Source: Palsa-504 sp963787645
GTDB taxonomy: Bacteria > Actinomycetota > Actinomycetes > Streptosporangiales > Streptosporangiaceae
DNA: 64,000 bases
Assembly: GCA_963787645.1 (NCBI GenBank)
Contig: CAWBDS010000013.1
Span: 381,261 to 445,260 of the forward strand
Reading direction: 5' to 3'
Part shown: one piece after another, positions 49,226-58,359 of the stretch
Layout of the letters: each line of letters starts with the position of its first letter
Position numbering within the stretch: the stretch's first letter is position 1
Made by a program: the position numbers and the translations under genes
The notes under the pieces: generated by a model
What the model saw: only the letters and a program-made list of their open reading frames with translations
The model's database searches: none
What the model was told of the DNA's origin: nothing

Positions 49226-49923
49226 ATGACGGCGACGGTGCTGCTGGTGGAGGACGAGCGCAAGCTGCGCGAGCTGGTTCGGTCCTATCTGGAGCGGGCC
49301 GGGCCTGGCCGTGCTGTCCACCAGCTCGGGGGCGGAAGCGATCACCCTGGCGGCCTCGGCCGCGCCGGACCTGGTGGTGCTCGACCTCGGTCTGCCGGAC
49401 GTGCCCGGCGAGACCGTGGCCCGCGAGCTGCGCGCCGCCGGTTCGGTGCCCATCTTGATGCTGACCGCCAAGGCGGGCGAGGAGGACCGGATCGCCGGCC
49501 TGGAACTCGGCGCCGACGACTACGTCACCAAGCCGTTCAGCCCGCGCGAGCTGGTCCTGCGCGTCCAGGCCATCCTGCGGCGCGGCACCCCGGTCGCCGC
49601 CCCGGGCCCGGTCAGCTACGGCGGCGGGACCCTGCTCATCGACACGCCCCGGCACGAGGTGGTGGTGCGCGGCACCGCGGCCGACCTGACCCCGACCGAG
49701 TGGGGCATCCTGGGCGCGCTGGCCAGTGTGCCCGGGCCGGGTGTACTCACGGTTCGAGTTGATCAACCGGGTTCGCGGGTACGAGTTCGAGGGCTACGAG
49801 CGCACCGTTGACTCGCACGTGAAGAACCTGCGCCGCAAGATCGAGGAGGACCCGGCCCGGCCGCAGATCGTGCAGACCGTCCTGGGCGGCGGGTACCGGC
49901 TGGGCTTGACCCGCGATGAGTGA
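49226..49923 (+). pseudogene. OmpR-family response regulator with two frameshifts
   Basis: The start TATVLLVEDERKLRELVRSYLERAG (ATG 49226) is a receiver; after the extra C at 49304-49305 the next frame continues LSTSSGAEAI, DLVVLDLGLPDVPGE (phosphoacceptor Asp), LMLTAKAGEEDRI and YVTKPFSPRELVLRVQAILRR, then the winged helix DLTPTEWGILGALA. A second extra C at 49737-49738 moves to the frame with YSRFELINRVRGYEFEGYERTVDSHVKNLRRKI and VQTVLGGGYRLG. With both removed the gene encodes a normal 231-residue regulator paired with the kinase that follows. Both breaks are single bases in GGGC runs, so error and decay cannot be separated here. Confidence 0.82.
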
Positions 49924-51270
49924 CGCCGGCCCGGCGCCGGTCTTCGCGTTCCGCGGCAGCACCCTCGGCCTGCGGCTGGCGCTGGCCTTCCTGTCGGTCG
50001 CGCTGGCCGCGGTGGCCCTGCTCGCCGGGCTCACCGCGGCGCTCGCCGCGGCGGACGTCTCGTCCCTGACCAGTCAGCAGCGCACCGACCTGACCAGCGC
50101 GATCACGGCCGCCGCGACGGCCGCCTGGGACCGCGACGACAGCTGGAGCTCGGCCGACCTGTCCCCGGTGCTGGACCTGGCTACCCGCACCGGGGCCGAA
50201 GCCGAGATCCGCGATCAGTCCGGCCAGGTCGTGATCGCTTCGGCGGGCTTCGCCGCCCAGCCGAGCGCCCCGCAGCTCAGTGCGCCGGTGCTGGATGGCC
50301 GGGACCGGGTCGGGCAGGTGGTCGTCCGGTTCACCAATTCCGGGCTGGCCAGCGCCGACCATGCGCTGCAGTCCGACCTGCTCCAGGCCATCTTCGGCGC
50401 CGCCGGGCTGGCCGCGGTGCTGGCCCTGCTCACCGGCCTGGCCATGGCCCGCCGGATCACCCGGCCGGTGGAGCGGATCATCGCGGTGACCCGGGCCATG
50501 GCCCGCGGCGAACGCGACTGCCCGGGTCGGCGCCGTGGTCCGCGCCCAGCGAGCTGCGCGAGCTGGCCACCGCGTTCGACCAGATGGCCGACACCCGGGA
50601 CCGGCAGGATCAGCTGCGCCGTGACCTGGTCGCCGACGTGGCCCACGAGCTGCGCACCCCGGTCGCGGTCCTGCAGGCCGGGCACGAGGCCCTGCTCGAC
50701 GGGATCACCGAGCCGACCCCGGACCAGCTGGCCTCGCTGCGCGATGAGGTGCTGCGGCTGGCCCGCATGGTCGGCGACCTGCAGACCCTGGCCGCCGCCG
50801 ACGCCGCCGCCCTGCACCTGACCCGGCGCCCGTGCGACCTGGCCGAGCTGGCCGCCACGGCGGCCGACAGCCTGGCCGGCCAGTTCGAGGCGGCCGGGAT
50901 CACCCTGGAGCGGCACCTCACCCCGGCCGGCATCGACGCCGACCCGCGCTGGCTGCACCAGGTCATCACCAACCTGCTCACCAACGCGCTGAAGTTCACC
51001 GCGGCGGGCGGCCGCGTCACCATCGAGGCCGGCCCGCCGGGGGCCGCCGCCGGGCTGACCGTCACCGACACCGGTACCGGCATTCCCGCCGACGAACTGC
51101 CCCGCATCTTCGACCGGTTCTGGCGCGGCCGCCAGGCCGCGCAGACCTCCGGCAGCGGCATCGGCCTGGCCGTGGCCGCCGAACTCGCCCGGGCCCATGA
51201 CGGGCAGCTCACCGCGCGCAGCGAGCCGGGCCAGGGCACCGAGATGACCCTCACCCTGCCGCGCGCCTAG
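49916..51270 (+). pseudogene. Sensor histidine kinase with a frameshift after HAMP
   Basis: From GTG/ATG 49916 (overlapping the regulator stop) the frame gives a first helix (LRLALAFLSVALAAVALLAGL), an extracytoplasmic sensor with DQSGQVVIASAGF, a second helix and HAMP start (MARRITRPVERIIAVTRAMARGERD). About 50520 one G is missing from cccgggtcgg; the next frame gives PWSAPSELRELATAFDQMADTRDRQDQ, then the His block LVADVAHELRTPVAVLQAGHEAL, TNLLTNALKFTAAGG, VTDTGTGIPADELPRIFDRFW and SGIGLAVAAELARAHDG. The reconstructed kinase is about 450 residues, normal for EnvZ-type kinases. Ends four bases inside the convergent MFS gene. Confidence 0.8.
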
Positions 51271-52716
51271 TCGACCACGCCGGGCCCAGCCGGGACTGCC
51301 CGCCGCCAGCGGATCCGGCCAGCACGGTGGCTCACGGCCAGCCAGCTCATCGTGACGGCCAGCGCGTGCCCGGAGATCGCCGCGGTCGTGGCGCCGCGGC
51401 CGTCATCCAAGGTCAGGAACAAGCTGCCGAACGTCGCCACCCCGATCGCCTGCCCGAGCTGGATCGTCGTGGTCAGCAGCCCGCTGGCGTCCGCCGCGTG
51501 CCGCAGCGGCACCCGGACCAGGGCGTGGGTGACCAGCGGGCTGAACCCGAGGGCCAGCGCGGCGCCGGTGACGACCAGCCCGGCCTGCAACGCCACCCCG
51601 CCCGAGCCGCCCGAGCGCAGGATCGACGCGACGGCCAGGTAGCCGCCCGCCGCCGCCAGGCAGCCCAGCGGGGCGAGCAGGGGATGCCAGGAAGCGGGCA
51701 GCCGCCGCCAGAAGTACCCGCACGCTCCGAACACCAGCGCGCACGGCGCGAAGGTCAGGCCCGGCGCGCAGCGCGGTGTCGCCCAGCCCGGACTGCAGGT
51801 GCAGCGCGAAGCTGAACAGGAAGCCGCCGTAGGTGATCATCAGCACGGCCACCGCGGCCAGGCCCGGCACCAGGCCCGGTGCGCGCAGCACGGCCAGGTT
51901 GAGCAGGGGATCGCCGCCCCGGTCCGCGATCCGCCGCTCCACGCCCACGAACACCGCGGCCAGCACGAGCCCGAGCGCGAGGCACGCGAACACCCAGCCC
52001 GGCCAGTTCTCCTGGTGACCCAGCATCAGCGGCAGCACCACCAGGAACACCGCGGGCACCGCGATGGCCAGCCCGGCCAGGTCCAGTTGCCGCCGCCGTT
52101 CCGGCTCGTCCCGCGGGACCGCGCGCGGCACCAGGGCCAGCACGGCTAGCCCGATCGGCACGTTGACCAGGAACACCGGCCGCCACGTCTGGCCGAACAG
52201 GTTCGCGGTGACCAGCACCCCGCCGATCACCTGACCGGCCACGAACCCGGAGGACAGCACGGCCGTGTACGCGCTCAGCGCCCGGGCCCGGGCCGCGCCG
52301 TCGAACCGGACCTGGATGACGCTCATGATCTGCGGCATCATCGCCGCCGCGCCCGCCCCCTGGACGAACCTGGCCCCGATCAGCACCCCGATGCCGGGCG
52401 CGACCCCGCAGGCCAGCGAGGCCAGGGTAAACACGGCCACCCCGGCCAAGAACATCCGCCTGCGCCCGTACAGGTCACCCAGCCGCGCGCCGGTGATCAG
52501 CATCATCGCGTAGCTCACCGTGTATCCGGCCACGACCAGCTGGAGTTCGGCCCCGGAGGCGTGCAGCGACCGCCCGATCGTGGGCATCGCCACGTTGACG
52601 ATCGTCACGTCGAGCAACGCCATGAACTGCCCGGCCAGCAGCACGATCAGCATGAGCCAGCGCCCTCGCGCGGCGGTGACCGGATCCCGCACCAGTGGAT
52701 CAGTTGTAGTGGTCAT
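51267..52716 (-). pseudogene. DHA2-family MFS efflux transporter with a frameshift
   Basis: From ATG 52716 the frame gives WLMLIVLLAGQFMALLDVTIVNVAMP, ITGARLGDLYGRRRMFLAGVAVFTLASLACGV and 14-helix pump motifs to GLGDTALRAG. At 51758-51759 an extra base shifts the frame; the neighbouring frame continues LTFAPCALVFGACGYFWRRLP, GVALQAGLVVTGAALALGFSPLVTHALVRVPLRHAADASGLLTTTIQLGQAIGVATFGSLFLTL and the last helix. Together they make a normal pump of about 480 residues. The frame in the database-style long ORF after the break (RAVRAGVRSVRVLLAAAARF) is spurious. Located opposite the hydrolase-P450 pair. Confidence 0.8.
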
Positions 52717-52827
52717 GACATCAGCCTGCGCCCGGACCCGCTGCCATGCTGAGAGCCTGCTGATCCTGGTGTTGGCACTACCCGGCTAGAGTCGGCACCA
52801 CCAGATAACGCCGTGCGGGAGGCCAGC

Positions 52828-53589
52828 GTGACGAGTTCGTATGTAACCGTGGGATCCGGGGATCACCACGTGCTGGCCATCCACGGCTGGTTCGGCTCGG
52901 CGCGCGGCTGGGGTTCGCTGCCCGAGTTCCTGGACGGGTCGGCCTACACCTACGTGTTCATGGACCTGCGCGGCTACGGCGACCGTCAGGGCGTGGCCGG
53001 GGAGTTTACCGTCGACGAGGCGGCCGCCGACGCGCTCGCCGTGGCCGACGACCTCGGCTGGGACCGGTTCTCGGTGGTCGGGCACTCGATGGGCGCCAAG
53101 TTCGGCCACCGGATGCTGCTGGCCGCCCCGGACCGGGTGCGCGCGCTGGTCGGCCTGAACGCCGTGCCGGCCGGCGCGGTGCCCTTCGACGAGCAGAGCT
53201 GGGCGCTGTTCTCCGGCGCGCCGGAGAATCCCGCCAACCGGGCCGCGATCATCGACCTCACCACTGGTAACAAGCTGACCAAGACGTTCATCAACCGCGT
53301 GGTGCAGCACTCGCTGGACGACTCGACGCTCGAGGCGTTCACCGCCTACCTGCAGGCCTGGGCCCGAGCCGACTTCAGCGCCCAGGCCAAGGTCGGCACC
53401 GCCACCCCGGTCAAGCTGATCGTCGGCGTCAACGACCCGGCGATGTCCGCGGACGTCATGGAGCAGACCTGGCGGGTCTTCTTCCCCGACGCCGAGCTGA
53501 CCATCTTGCCCGACGCCGGGCACTACCCGATGTTCGAGTCCCCGGTGTCGCTCGCGACATCGATCGAGGAGTTCCTGGGGCGCGATTGA
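52828..53589 (+). CDS. Alpha/beta hydrolase coupled to a P450
   Basis: A 253-residue alpha/beta-fold hydrolase. HVLAIHGWFGSARGW supplies the oxyanion-hole strand, FSVVGHSMGAKFGHRM the nucleophile elbow (Ser in GHSMG), KLIVGVNDPAM the acid and ILPDAGHYPMFE the catalytic His. It is closest to small ester- or haloalkane-type hydrolases; the substrate is not predictable. GTG 52828 is chosen because GGGAGG of the longer reading frame (GTG 52813) then serves as its ribosome site. The next gene's TTG overlaps its stop (TTGA), indicating translational coupling and possibly a shared pathway with the P450. Confidence 0.9.
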   Translation: MTSSYVTVGSGDHHVLAIHGWFGSARGWGSLPEFLDGSAYTYVFMDLRGYGDRQGVAGEFTVDEAAADALAVADDLGWDRFSVVGHSMGAKFGHRMLLAAPDRVRALVGLNAVPAGAVPFDEQSWALFSGAPENPANRAAIIDLTTGNKLTKTFINRVVQHSLDDSTLEAFTAYLQAWARADFSAQAKVGTATPVKLIVGVNDPAMSADVMEQTWRVFFPDAELTILPDAGHYPMFESPVSLATSIEEFLGRD

Positions 53590-54914
53590 CGCCGGCCCGG
53601 CCGGACACCGAGCTCATCTTCGACCCGGCCACCTACACCGACGGGGTGCCGTTCGACGCCCTGGCCCGGCTGCGCCAGGCCGGCCCGGTCGCGTGGGTTC
53701 CGGAGATCCCGGTCCTGGGCTGGCCGGAAGGCCCGGGGTTCTGGCTGGTGCTCCGGCACGCCGACACCGAAGCGGTGCTGAAGCGGCCCGCGTTGTTCTC
53801 CTCCGCGCTCGGCGCGACGCAGATCCGGGACCCGGCCACGCCGCAGGCGCTCGGCTACGTGCGGCGGATGATGCTCAACATGGATCCTCCCGAGCACGCC
53901 CGGCTGCGGCGGCTGCTGAGCCGCTCGTTCACCCCGCGCGCCGTGGCCAAGCTGGAGGACCGGATCCGCGGGCACGCGCGGGCCATCTGCGACCGGATCT
54001 TCACCGGCCCGCGCGGCGAGGTCGACTTCGCCAAGGACGTGGCCGCCGACCTGCCCCTGCTCACCCTGGCCGACGTGCTCGGCGTCCCGGAGCAGGACCG
54101 CTGGCTGCTGTTCGACTGGTCCAACCGGGTCATCGGCTACCAGGACCCCGACTACGCCTCCTCGGCCGAATTCGACCCCGGCCGGGGCACGCCGATGGCC
54201 GCCGAGGCGCTTGCCGTGCGGCCGGCCCCGGACCGGGACGGCCGGCTGCCCGACCCCCGCACCCGCGAGGGCATGCCCGACCTGTACGCCTACGCCCACC
54301 TGCTCGCGCAGGAGAAGCGGCGCCGCCCCGGGGACGACGTGATGTCGATCCTGCTGGCGCAGTCCGACGAGGACGGCGGCCAGGTGTCGGTGGCCGAGTT
54401 CGAGAACATGTTCTGGCTGTTCGCCGTGGCCGGGAACGAGACGGTGCGCAACGGGCTGCCCGGCGCGTGCATCGCGCTGATCGAGCACCCGGCGGCGCAG
54501 CGGGACCTGCGTGCCGAACCGGCCCTGATGCCGTCGGCGGTCGAGGAGATGCTGCGCTGGTGGACGCCGGTCATGACCTTCCGCCGCACCGCCACCGCGG
54601 ATACCCGGATCGGCGCGCAGCCGATCCGGGCCGGTGACAAGGTGGTGGTCTCCTTCACCTCGGCCAACCGCGACGATGCCGTGTTCGCCGATCCCGGCCG
54701 GTTCGACATCGGCCGCCAGCCGAACCCGCACCTGGTATTCGGCCACGGCCCGCACTTCTGCCTGGGCGCCCACCTGGCCCGCGTGCAGATCAACGCGCTG
54801 TTCACCGAGGTCCTGGCCCGAACGTCCACCCTCGGCTCCGCGGGCCCGCCGTCCTACCTGCGGTCCAACTTCCAGCGCGGCGTCAAGCGCCTCCCGGTGG
54901 CCTGGACCGCCTAG
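53586..54914 (+). CDS. Cytochrome P450 (CYP)
   Basis: A 442-residue soluble bacterial P450 monooxygenase. MNMDPPEHARLRRLLSRSFTPRAVAKLE is the C-helix region, LFAVAGNETVRNGL the I-helix with its acid/Thr pair, EEMLRWWTPV the K-helix ExxR, and VFGHGPHFCLGAHLARVQ the haem loop with the axial Cys. The overall layout recalls the CYP107/CYP125 neighbourhood, but I do not assign a substrate. Start TTG 53586 overlaps the hydrolase stop. No ferredoxin or ferredoxin reductase is encoded nearby, so redox partners are elsewhere. The 3' end overlaps the convergent aldo/keto reductase by 32 bases. Confidence 0.94.
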   Translation: MTPARPDTELIFDPATYTDGVPFDALARLRQAGPVAWVPEIPVLGWPEGPGFWLVLRHADTEAVLKRPALFSSALGATQIRDPATPQALGYVRRMMLNMDPPEHARLRRLLSRSFTPRAVAKLEDRIRGHARAICDRIFTGPRGEVDFAKDVAADLPLLTLADVLGVPEQDRWLLFDWSNRVIGYQDPDYASSAEFDPGRGTPMAAEALAVRPAPDRDGRLPDPRTREGMPDLYAYAHLLAQEKRRRPGDDVMSILLAQSDEDGGQVSVAEFENMFWLFAVAGNETVRNGLPGACIALIEHPAAQRDLRAEPALMPSAVEEMLRWWTPVMTFRRTATADTRIGAQPIRAGDKVVVSFTSANRDDAVFADPGRFDIGRQPNPHLVFGHGPHFCLGAHLARVQINALFTEVLARTSTLGSAGPPSYLRSNFQRGVKRLPVAWTA

Positions 54915-55752
54915 CTCGAACCATGTCGAACGTGTCCGGGTCGGCGCCGGTCCGCTCGTCCCGGTTGAGCGCGCTGATCACCTCGACCTCGGCCGCGGAC
55001 AGGCCGAAGTCGAAGATGTCGATGTTTTCCCGGATCCGCCCCGGCGTGGTCGACTTGGGGAAGATGATGTCGCCGCGCTGCAGGTGCCAGCGCAGGACCA
55101 CCTGAGCCGGGGTCTTGGCCGCCCGGCGGGCGATGGCCACGATCTCGGGGTCGTCCAGGACGTTGCCCTGGCCGAGCGGCGACCAGGCCTCGACTGCGAT
55201 CTGATGCTCGGCGCAGAACGCCCGCAGCTCGTCCTGGGTCAGGTAGGGGTTGACCTCGATCTGGTCGACCGCCGGGATGATCTCGCTCTCGCCGTGCAGC
55301 CGGCGCAGGTGATGCGGCTGGAAGTTGGACACGCCGATGGACCGCGCCCGCCCGTCCCGGTAGAACTCCTCCAGGGTCCGCCAGGTCGACACGTAGTCGC
55401 CGCCGTACCTGGTCGGCAGCGGCCAGTGGATCAGGAACAGGTCGACGTAGTCCGAGCCCAGCGCCTTCAGCGTCTCGTCGAACGCCCGGCGGGCGTCGTC
55501 GGGCTCATGCGCGTCGTTGCTCAGCTTGCTGGTCACGTAGACCTCGCCGCGGTCCAGGCCGGACCGCCTGATCGCCTCGCCGACCTCTTGCTCGTTGCCG
55601 TACATCTCGGCCGTGTCGATGTGCCGGTAGCCGGCCTGCAGCGCAGTGCTCACCGCGGCCACGGTGTCCTCCGGCTTGACCAGGAAGACGCCGAAGCCGA
55701 ACTGGGGGATCTGCTGGCCGTTGTTCAGCGTGATGTCCGGTATCGCGGTCAC
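54883..55752 (-). CDS. Aldo/keto reductase (AKR5-like)
   Basis: A 289-residue NADPH-dependent reductase. ITLNNGQQIPQFGFGVFLV is the family start, GYRHIDTAEMYGNEQEVGEAIR carries the Asp and Tyr, VYVTSKLSNDAHEPDD the Lys and LFLIHWPLPT the His of the tetrad. WSPLGQGNVLDDPE and IIFPKSTTPGRIRENIDIFDF bind the cofactor; the P-K-S-T-x-x-x-R-I-x-E-N motif is typical of AKR5-type 2,5-diketo-gluconate reductases. It converges on the P450 gene. Unlike the AKR at 33010, this one is of the small-molecule type, so the two are not duplicates. Confidence 0.94.
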   Translation of the reverse strand: MTAIPDITLNNGQQIPQFGFGVFLVKPEDTVAAVSTALQAGYRHIDTAEMYGNEQEVGEAIRRSGLDRGEVYVTSKLSNDAHEPDDARRAFDETLKALGSDYVDLFLIHWPLPTRYGGDYVSTWRTLEEFYRDGRARSIGVSNFQPHHLRRLHGESEIIPAVDQIEVNPYLTQDELRAFCAEHQIAVEAWSPLGQGNVLDDPEIVAIARRAAKTPAQVVLRWHLQRGDIIFPKSTTPGRIRENIDIFDFGLSAAEVEVISALNRDERTGADPDTFDMVRARRSRPPGGA

Positions 55753-55863
55753 GGTGGATCTCTCCTCCGGAATATGTGATTTGTCGGTGCTCGGAATACC
55801 GCCTCCTGCCCGCTCCGGCGTGATCTACACGGCTCGGTCCCGGCTCCTTGTCATCCGTCGGAC

Positions 55864-55879
55864 ATCTTGATATCTTGAT
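55864..55879. promoter_or_regulatory. Tandem atcttgat repeat before the RHH gene
   Basis: Two exact head-to-tail copies of atcttgat (55864-55879) lie 6 bases before the ATG, with gatatc across the junction. In an otherwise GC-rich region this AT-rich direct repeat is a likely binding site for the encoded RHH protein and overlaps the expected -10 region. Confidence 0.6.
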
Positions 55880-55885
55880 ACCACT

Positions 55886-56134
55886 ATGACTCAACCCGTG
55901 GAGGCCGGGAGCACCCGGACCAAGAACATGGTGCTGCGGCTGGACCCCGCGCTGGCCGAGCGCCTGGCCGCGGTCGCCGAGGTGGAGGGCCGGTCGGTGT
56001 CCGATGTGGCGCGTGAGGCGATCGCCGACCTGGTCGAGGCGCGCCGTAAGGACCGGCGGTTCCGTCGTCTCCTGGAGGAGAACCTCGCCCGGCACCAGCG
56101 CCTGTTCGACCTGCTCCGGGACGACCAGCCATGA
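55886..56134 (+). CDS. Ribbon-helix-helix (CopG-type) antitoxin-like protein
   Basis: An 82-residue protein: TKNMVLRLDPALAERLAAVAEVEGRSVSDVAREAIADLVEARR is a complete ribbon-helix-helix motif, and a C-terminal basic helix (KDRRFRRLLEENLARHQRLFDLL) could contact a partner. ATG 55886 follows the tandem atcttgat element. The stop overlaps the ATG of the Doc/Clp_N gene (ATGA), the usual arrangement of antitoxin and toxin. It is probably the operon's DNA-binding autorepressor and the antidote, although that second role is inference since the partner's Fic site is degenerate. Confidence 0.88.
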   Translation: MTQPVEAGSTRTKNMVLRLDPALAERLAAVAEVEGRSVSDVAREAIADLVEARRKDRRFRRLLEENLARHQRLFDLLRDDQP

Positions 56135-57210
56135 TCACCGTTGACCTCGCCGACCTGGTGGTGATCGCCGGGCAGGTGCTCGGCCTCAGTCCGGACACCA
56201 CGCTGGACCTGGTCGACCTGCCCGCGGCACGGACGGCTCTAGCCCAGGCCAGGGCGCCCGAGCCGGAGCTGATCGAGGCGGAACCGGCCGAATCAGCACG
56301 TGCCGCGGTCCTGCTGATCGGGGCGCTGCTCCGCCATCGCCCGTTCCCTGGGCAAAACGAGCGGGTCGCGGTGGCGGCGGCCCTGCAGTTCCTGGCCCTG
56401 AACGGCTGGCGGGCCGATCTGGACCCGCCCGAAGCCACCCTGGCGGTCATCGAGGGCCTGGCCGCCAGGCGGGTGACTCCCGCCGACGCGGCCGCCTGGT
56501 TGTCGGCCCGGCTGATCCCCTATTCCGCCCCGCCTGCGAAGGAGGCGCCCATGCGCACACTGCGGGTCACCCGGCGATTGCGAGCCCTCAACCCCAAGCG
56601 CCAGGCCGGCGTCTTCACCCGGGTCACCGGCATGCTCCCGTTCACCGACGATGCCGGTCAGGTAGTGGTCCTGGCGCGCGCCGAGGCCGACCGGCTCGGC
56701 CTCGGCGCGCCCGGACCCGAGCAGTTCCTGCTGGCCCTGGTCAGCGCGGACCAGGGGGTAGCCGCCCGGGCGCTGAAACGCCTCGGGATCGGCCCGCAGG
56801 CCGTGCGCGACCAGGTCGCGCGGATCACTGGCCAGCGTCCGCCGCCGGTCCCGCCCGAGGGGGAGCTGCCGCTGCCCATGCGGCTCATGCCGCGCGCGGT
56901 GGGCGAGGCGGTGGCCCACGGACACGACTACATCGGGACCGAGCACATCCTGCCGGCCCTGTTCCACGCGAGTGACGACCGGCCGGCCCAGGCCCTGGCC
57001 AGCCTGGGCGCGGGGGAGCGCGAGGTTCGCGGCGCGATCACCGCGGTGCTGGGCGAGCACGGCCCGGCCGGCGCCGCGCCGCACCGGGTGCGCAAACTCG
57101 AGCCGCGCGATGACGAGATCCGCCGGCTGCGAGCCGAGGTGGCCCGGCTTACCGACCTGCTCCGCGAGCACGGCATCGAGCCCGGCGACGGCGGCCGGCG
57201 AACCGCGTAG
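56131..57210 (+). CDS. Degenerate Doc/Fic domain fused to a Clp_N domain
   Basis: A 359-residue fusion that I have not seen described. Residues 1-130 resemble Doc (death-on-curing) toxins: DLADLVVIAGQVLGL start, LLIGALLRHRPFPGQNERVAVAAALQFLALNGW at 61-93, then LAAWLSARL-like end. The Fic/Doc motif HPFxDGNKR is present as HRPFPGQNER (69-78), keeping the last Asn and Arg but not the acidic residue or the exact His-Pro-Phe spacing. Residues 160-310 are two Clp repeats (LGAPGPEQFLLALVSADQG and HDYIGTEHILPALFH), as in ClpC N-domains. It ends in a coiled coil finishing LREHGIEPGDG. Coupled by ATGA to the RHH gene. No AAA+ module. Confidence 0.82.
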   Translation: MITVDLADLVVIAGQVLGLSPDTTLDLVDLPAARTALAQARAPEPELIEAEPAESARAAVLLIGALLRHRPFPGQNERVAVAAALQFLALNGWRADLDPPEATLAVIEGLAARRVTPADAAAWLSARLIPYSAPPAKEAPMRTLRVTRRLRALNPKRQAGVFTRVTGMLPFTDDAGQVVVLARAEADRLGLGAPGPEQFLLALVSADQGVAARALKRLGIGPQAVRDQVARITGQRPPPVPPEGELPLPMRLMPRAVGEAVAHGHDYIGTEHILPALFHASDDRPAQALASLGAGEREVRGAITAVLGEHGPAGAAPHRVRKLEPRDDEIRRLRAEVARLTDLLREHGIEPGDGGRRTA

Positions 57211-57216
57211 CCGCAC

Positions 57217-58275
57217 TTACGAAGCGGCCAGCTGCCCGGCCAGCTCGGCCTGGAACCGTTCCGGCTGGTCTAGGTGCGGGCCGTGGCCGGAGTCCGCGAT
57301 CACCACCTCGCGGAAGCGGCCGCCGGCCGCGGCGTACCCATCCAGCACGCCGCGGGTCTGGGCCACCATCGGCTGGGGTGGCCAGGTCTCCGCTCCGGGC
57401 CAGCCGGGCACCGCGCCGAGCGAGCCGAGGTAAGCCAGGTCGTAGAGCGAGGTGTCCGAGACGATGACGTCGTCGGCGCCGCGCAGCCACAGCACCGGCG
57501 GTTTGGGGTGCACGCCGGACAGGTCCTCGATCCGGAAGTGGGTGGGCGCCATCGTGTTGAGCACGCCGTGGTCGCCCGGCGCGAAGCCCGGCCATCCCGC
57601 CGCGGGCCGCGAGTCCCCCGGGTAGTAGTCCTCGCCGACCCGGGTGGACAGCATGGACTCCACGAAGATGTCCAGGTGCTCCGGCACGTAGGGCGGCTTG
57701 ACGTAGTGGGCCAGTAGCACGTTCCGGGGTGACAGCACGCTGGCCTCGCCGCGGTCCTGGCCGGCCAGCCGCTCGACGAACTCCGGGTTGGCGCCACCGC
57801 CTCCCGAGCCCGCGCCCTGCGGGTCGCACAGCTCGCCATCGGTGCCCCTGGTCCCGCCGAACCCGAACGGCGACACCGGGTCGACCAGTGTCAGTGAGGC
57901 GATCCGATGCGTCCCGGGCCGGTCGGCCAGGTACTGCAGGACCACGCCGCCGCCCATGCTCCAGCCGACCAGGTGCACCGCGTCCAGCTCGAGCGCCTCG
58001 ATCGCGGCCGCCAGGTCGTCCGCGTAATCCCGCAGCCCGCGGGTCGCGTCCACTGGTTCGGGATCGGTGTCACCGAACCCGCGCAGGTCAATGGCCAGCG
58101 GCCGGTACGACTCGGGCAGGGCCAGCATGGCCGGCTGCCAGCACAGCGAGGACGAGACGTTGCCGTGCACGAACAGCACCGGCGGCCCGGTCCGGCCGGT
58201 GACCGACAGCGTCGCCGTGGTCAGCCGGCTGGTCGGCACCCGCTCGAGCGCGATGCCGGGCAGCAAGGTCTCCAT
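57217..58275 (-). CDS. Alpha/beta hydrolase
   Basis: A 352-residue alpha/beta-fold hydrolase. VLFVHGNVSSSLCWQPAML is the oxyanion strand, VHLVGWSMGGGVVLQYLAD the nucleophile elbow with Ser in GWSMGG, LWLRGADDVIVSDTS the acid and SGHGPHLDQPERF the catalytic His. The long cap region between about 150 and 240 is rich in Pro and Gly (GAGSGGGGANPEF), which is unusual. The chosen ATG 58275 fits the fold; an in-frame extension to 58974 would run through the Crp gene and is spurious. No ribosome site stronger than GGAGGAG is needed upstream. The substrate is unknown. Confidence 0.9.
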   Translation of the reverse strand: METLLPGIALERVPTSRLTTATLSVTGRTGPPVLFVHGNVSSSLCWQPAMLALPESYRPLAIDLRGFGDTDPEPVDATRGLRDYADDLAAAIEALELDAVHLVGWSMGGGVVLQYLADRPGTHRIASLTLVDPVSPFGFGGTRGTDGELCDPQGAGSGGGGANPEFVERLAGQDRGEASVLSPRNVLLAHYVKPPYVPEHLDIFVESMLSTRVGEDYYPGDSRPAAGWPGFAPGDHGVLNTMAPTHFRIEDLSGVHPKPPVLWLRGADDVIVSDTSLYDLAYLGSLGAVPGWPGAETWPPQPMVAQTRGVLDGYAAAGGRFREVVIADSGHGPHLDQPERFQAELAGQLAAS

Positions 58276-58359
58276 CGCTCCTCCTGGGTATGGCCGGTGG
58301 GCACGGCCACGCCAGGCTACTACCGGGGCGATCCGGACTATCATGCTAGGGATCTGACC

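Noticed and set aside
53586..54914. P450 I-helix reading AGNETV as a missing catalytic Thr
   Set aside because: The acid-Thr pair (E-T) is present; V follows it as in P450cam, so the site is normal.
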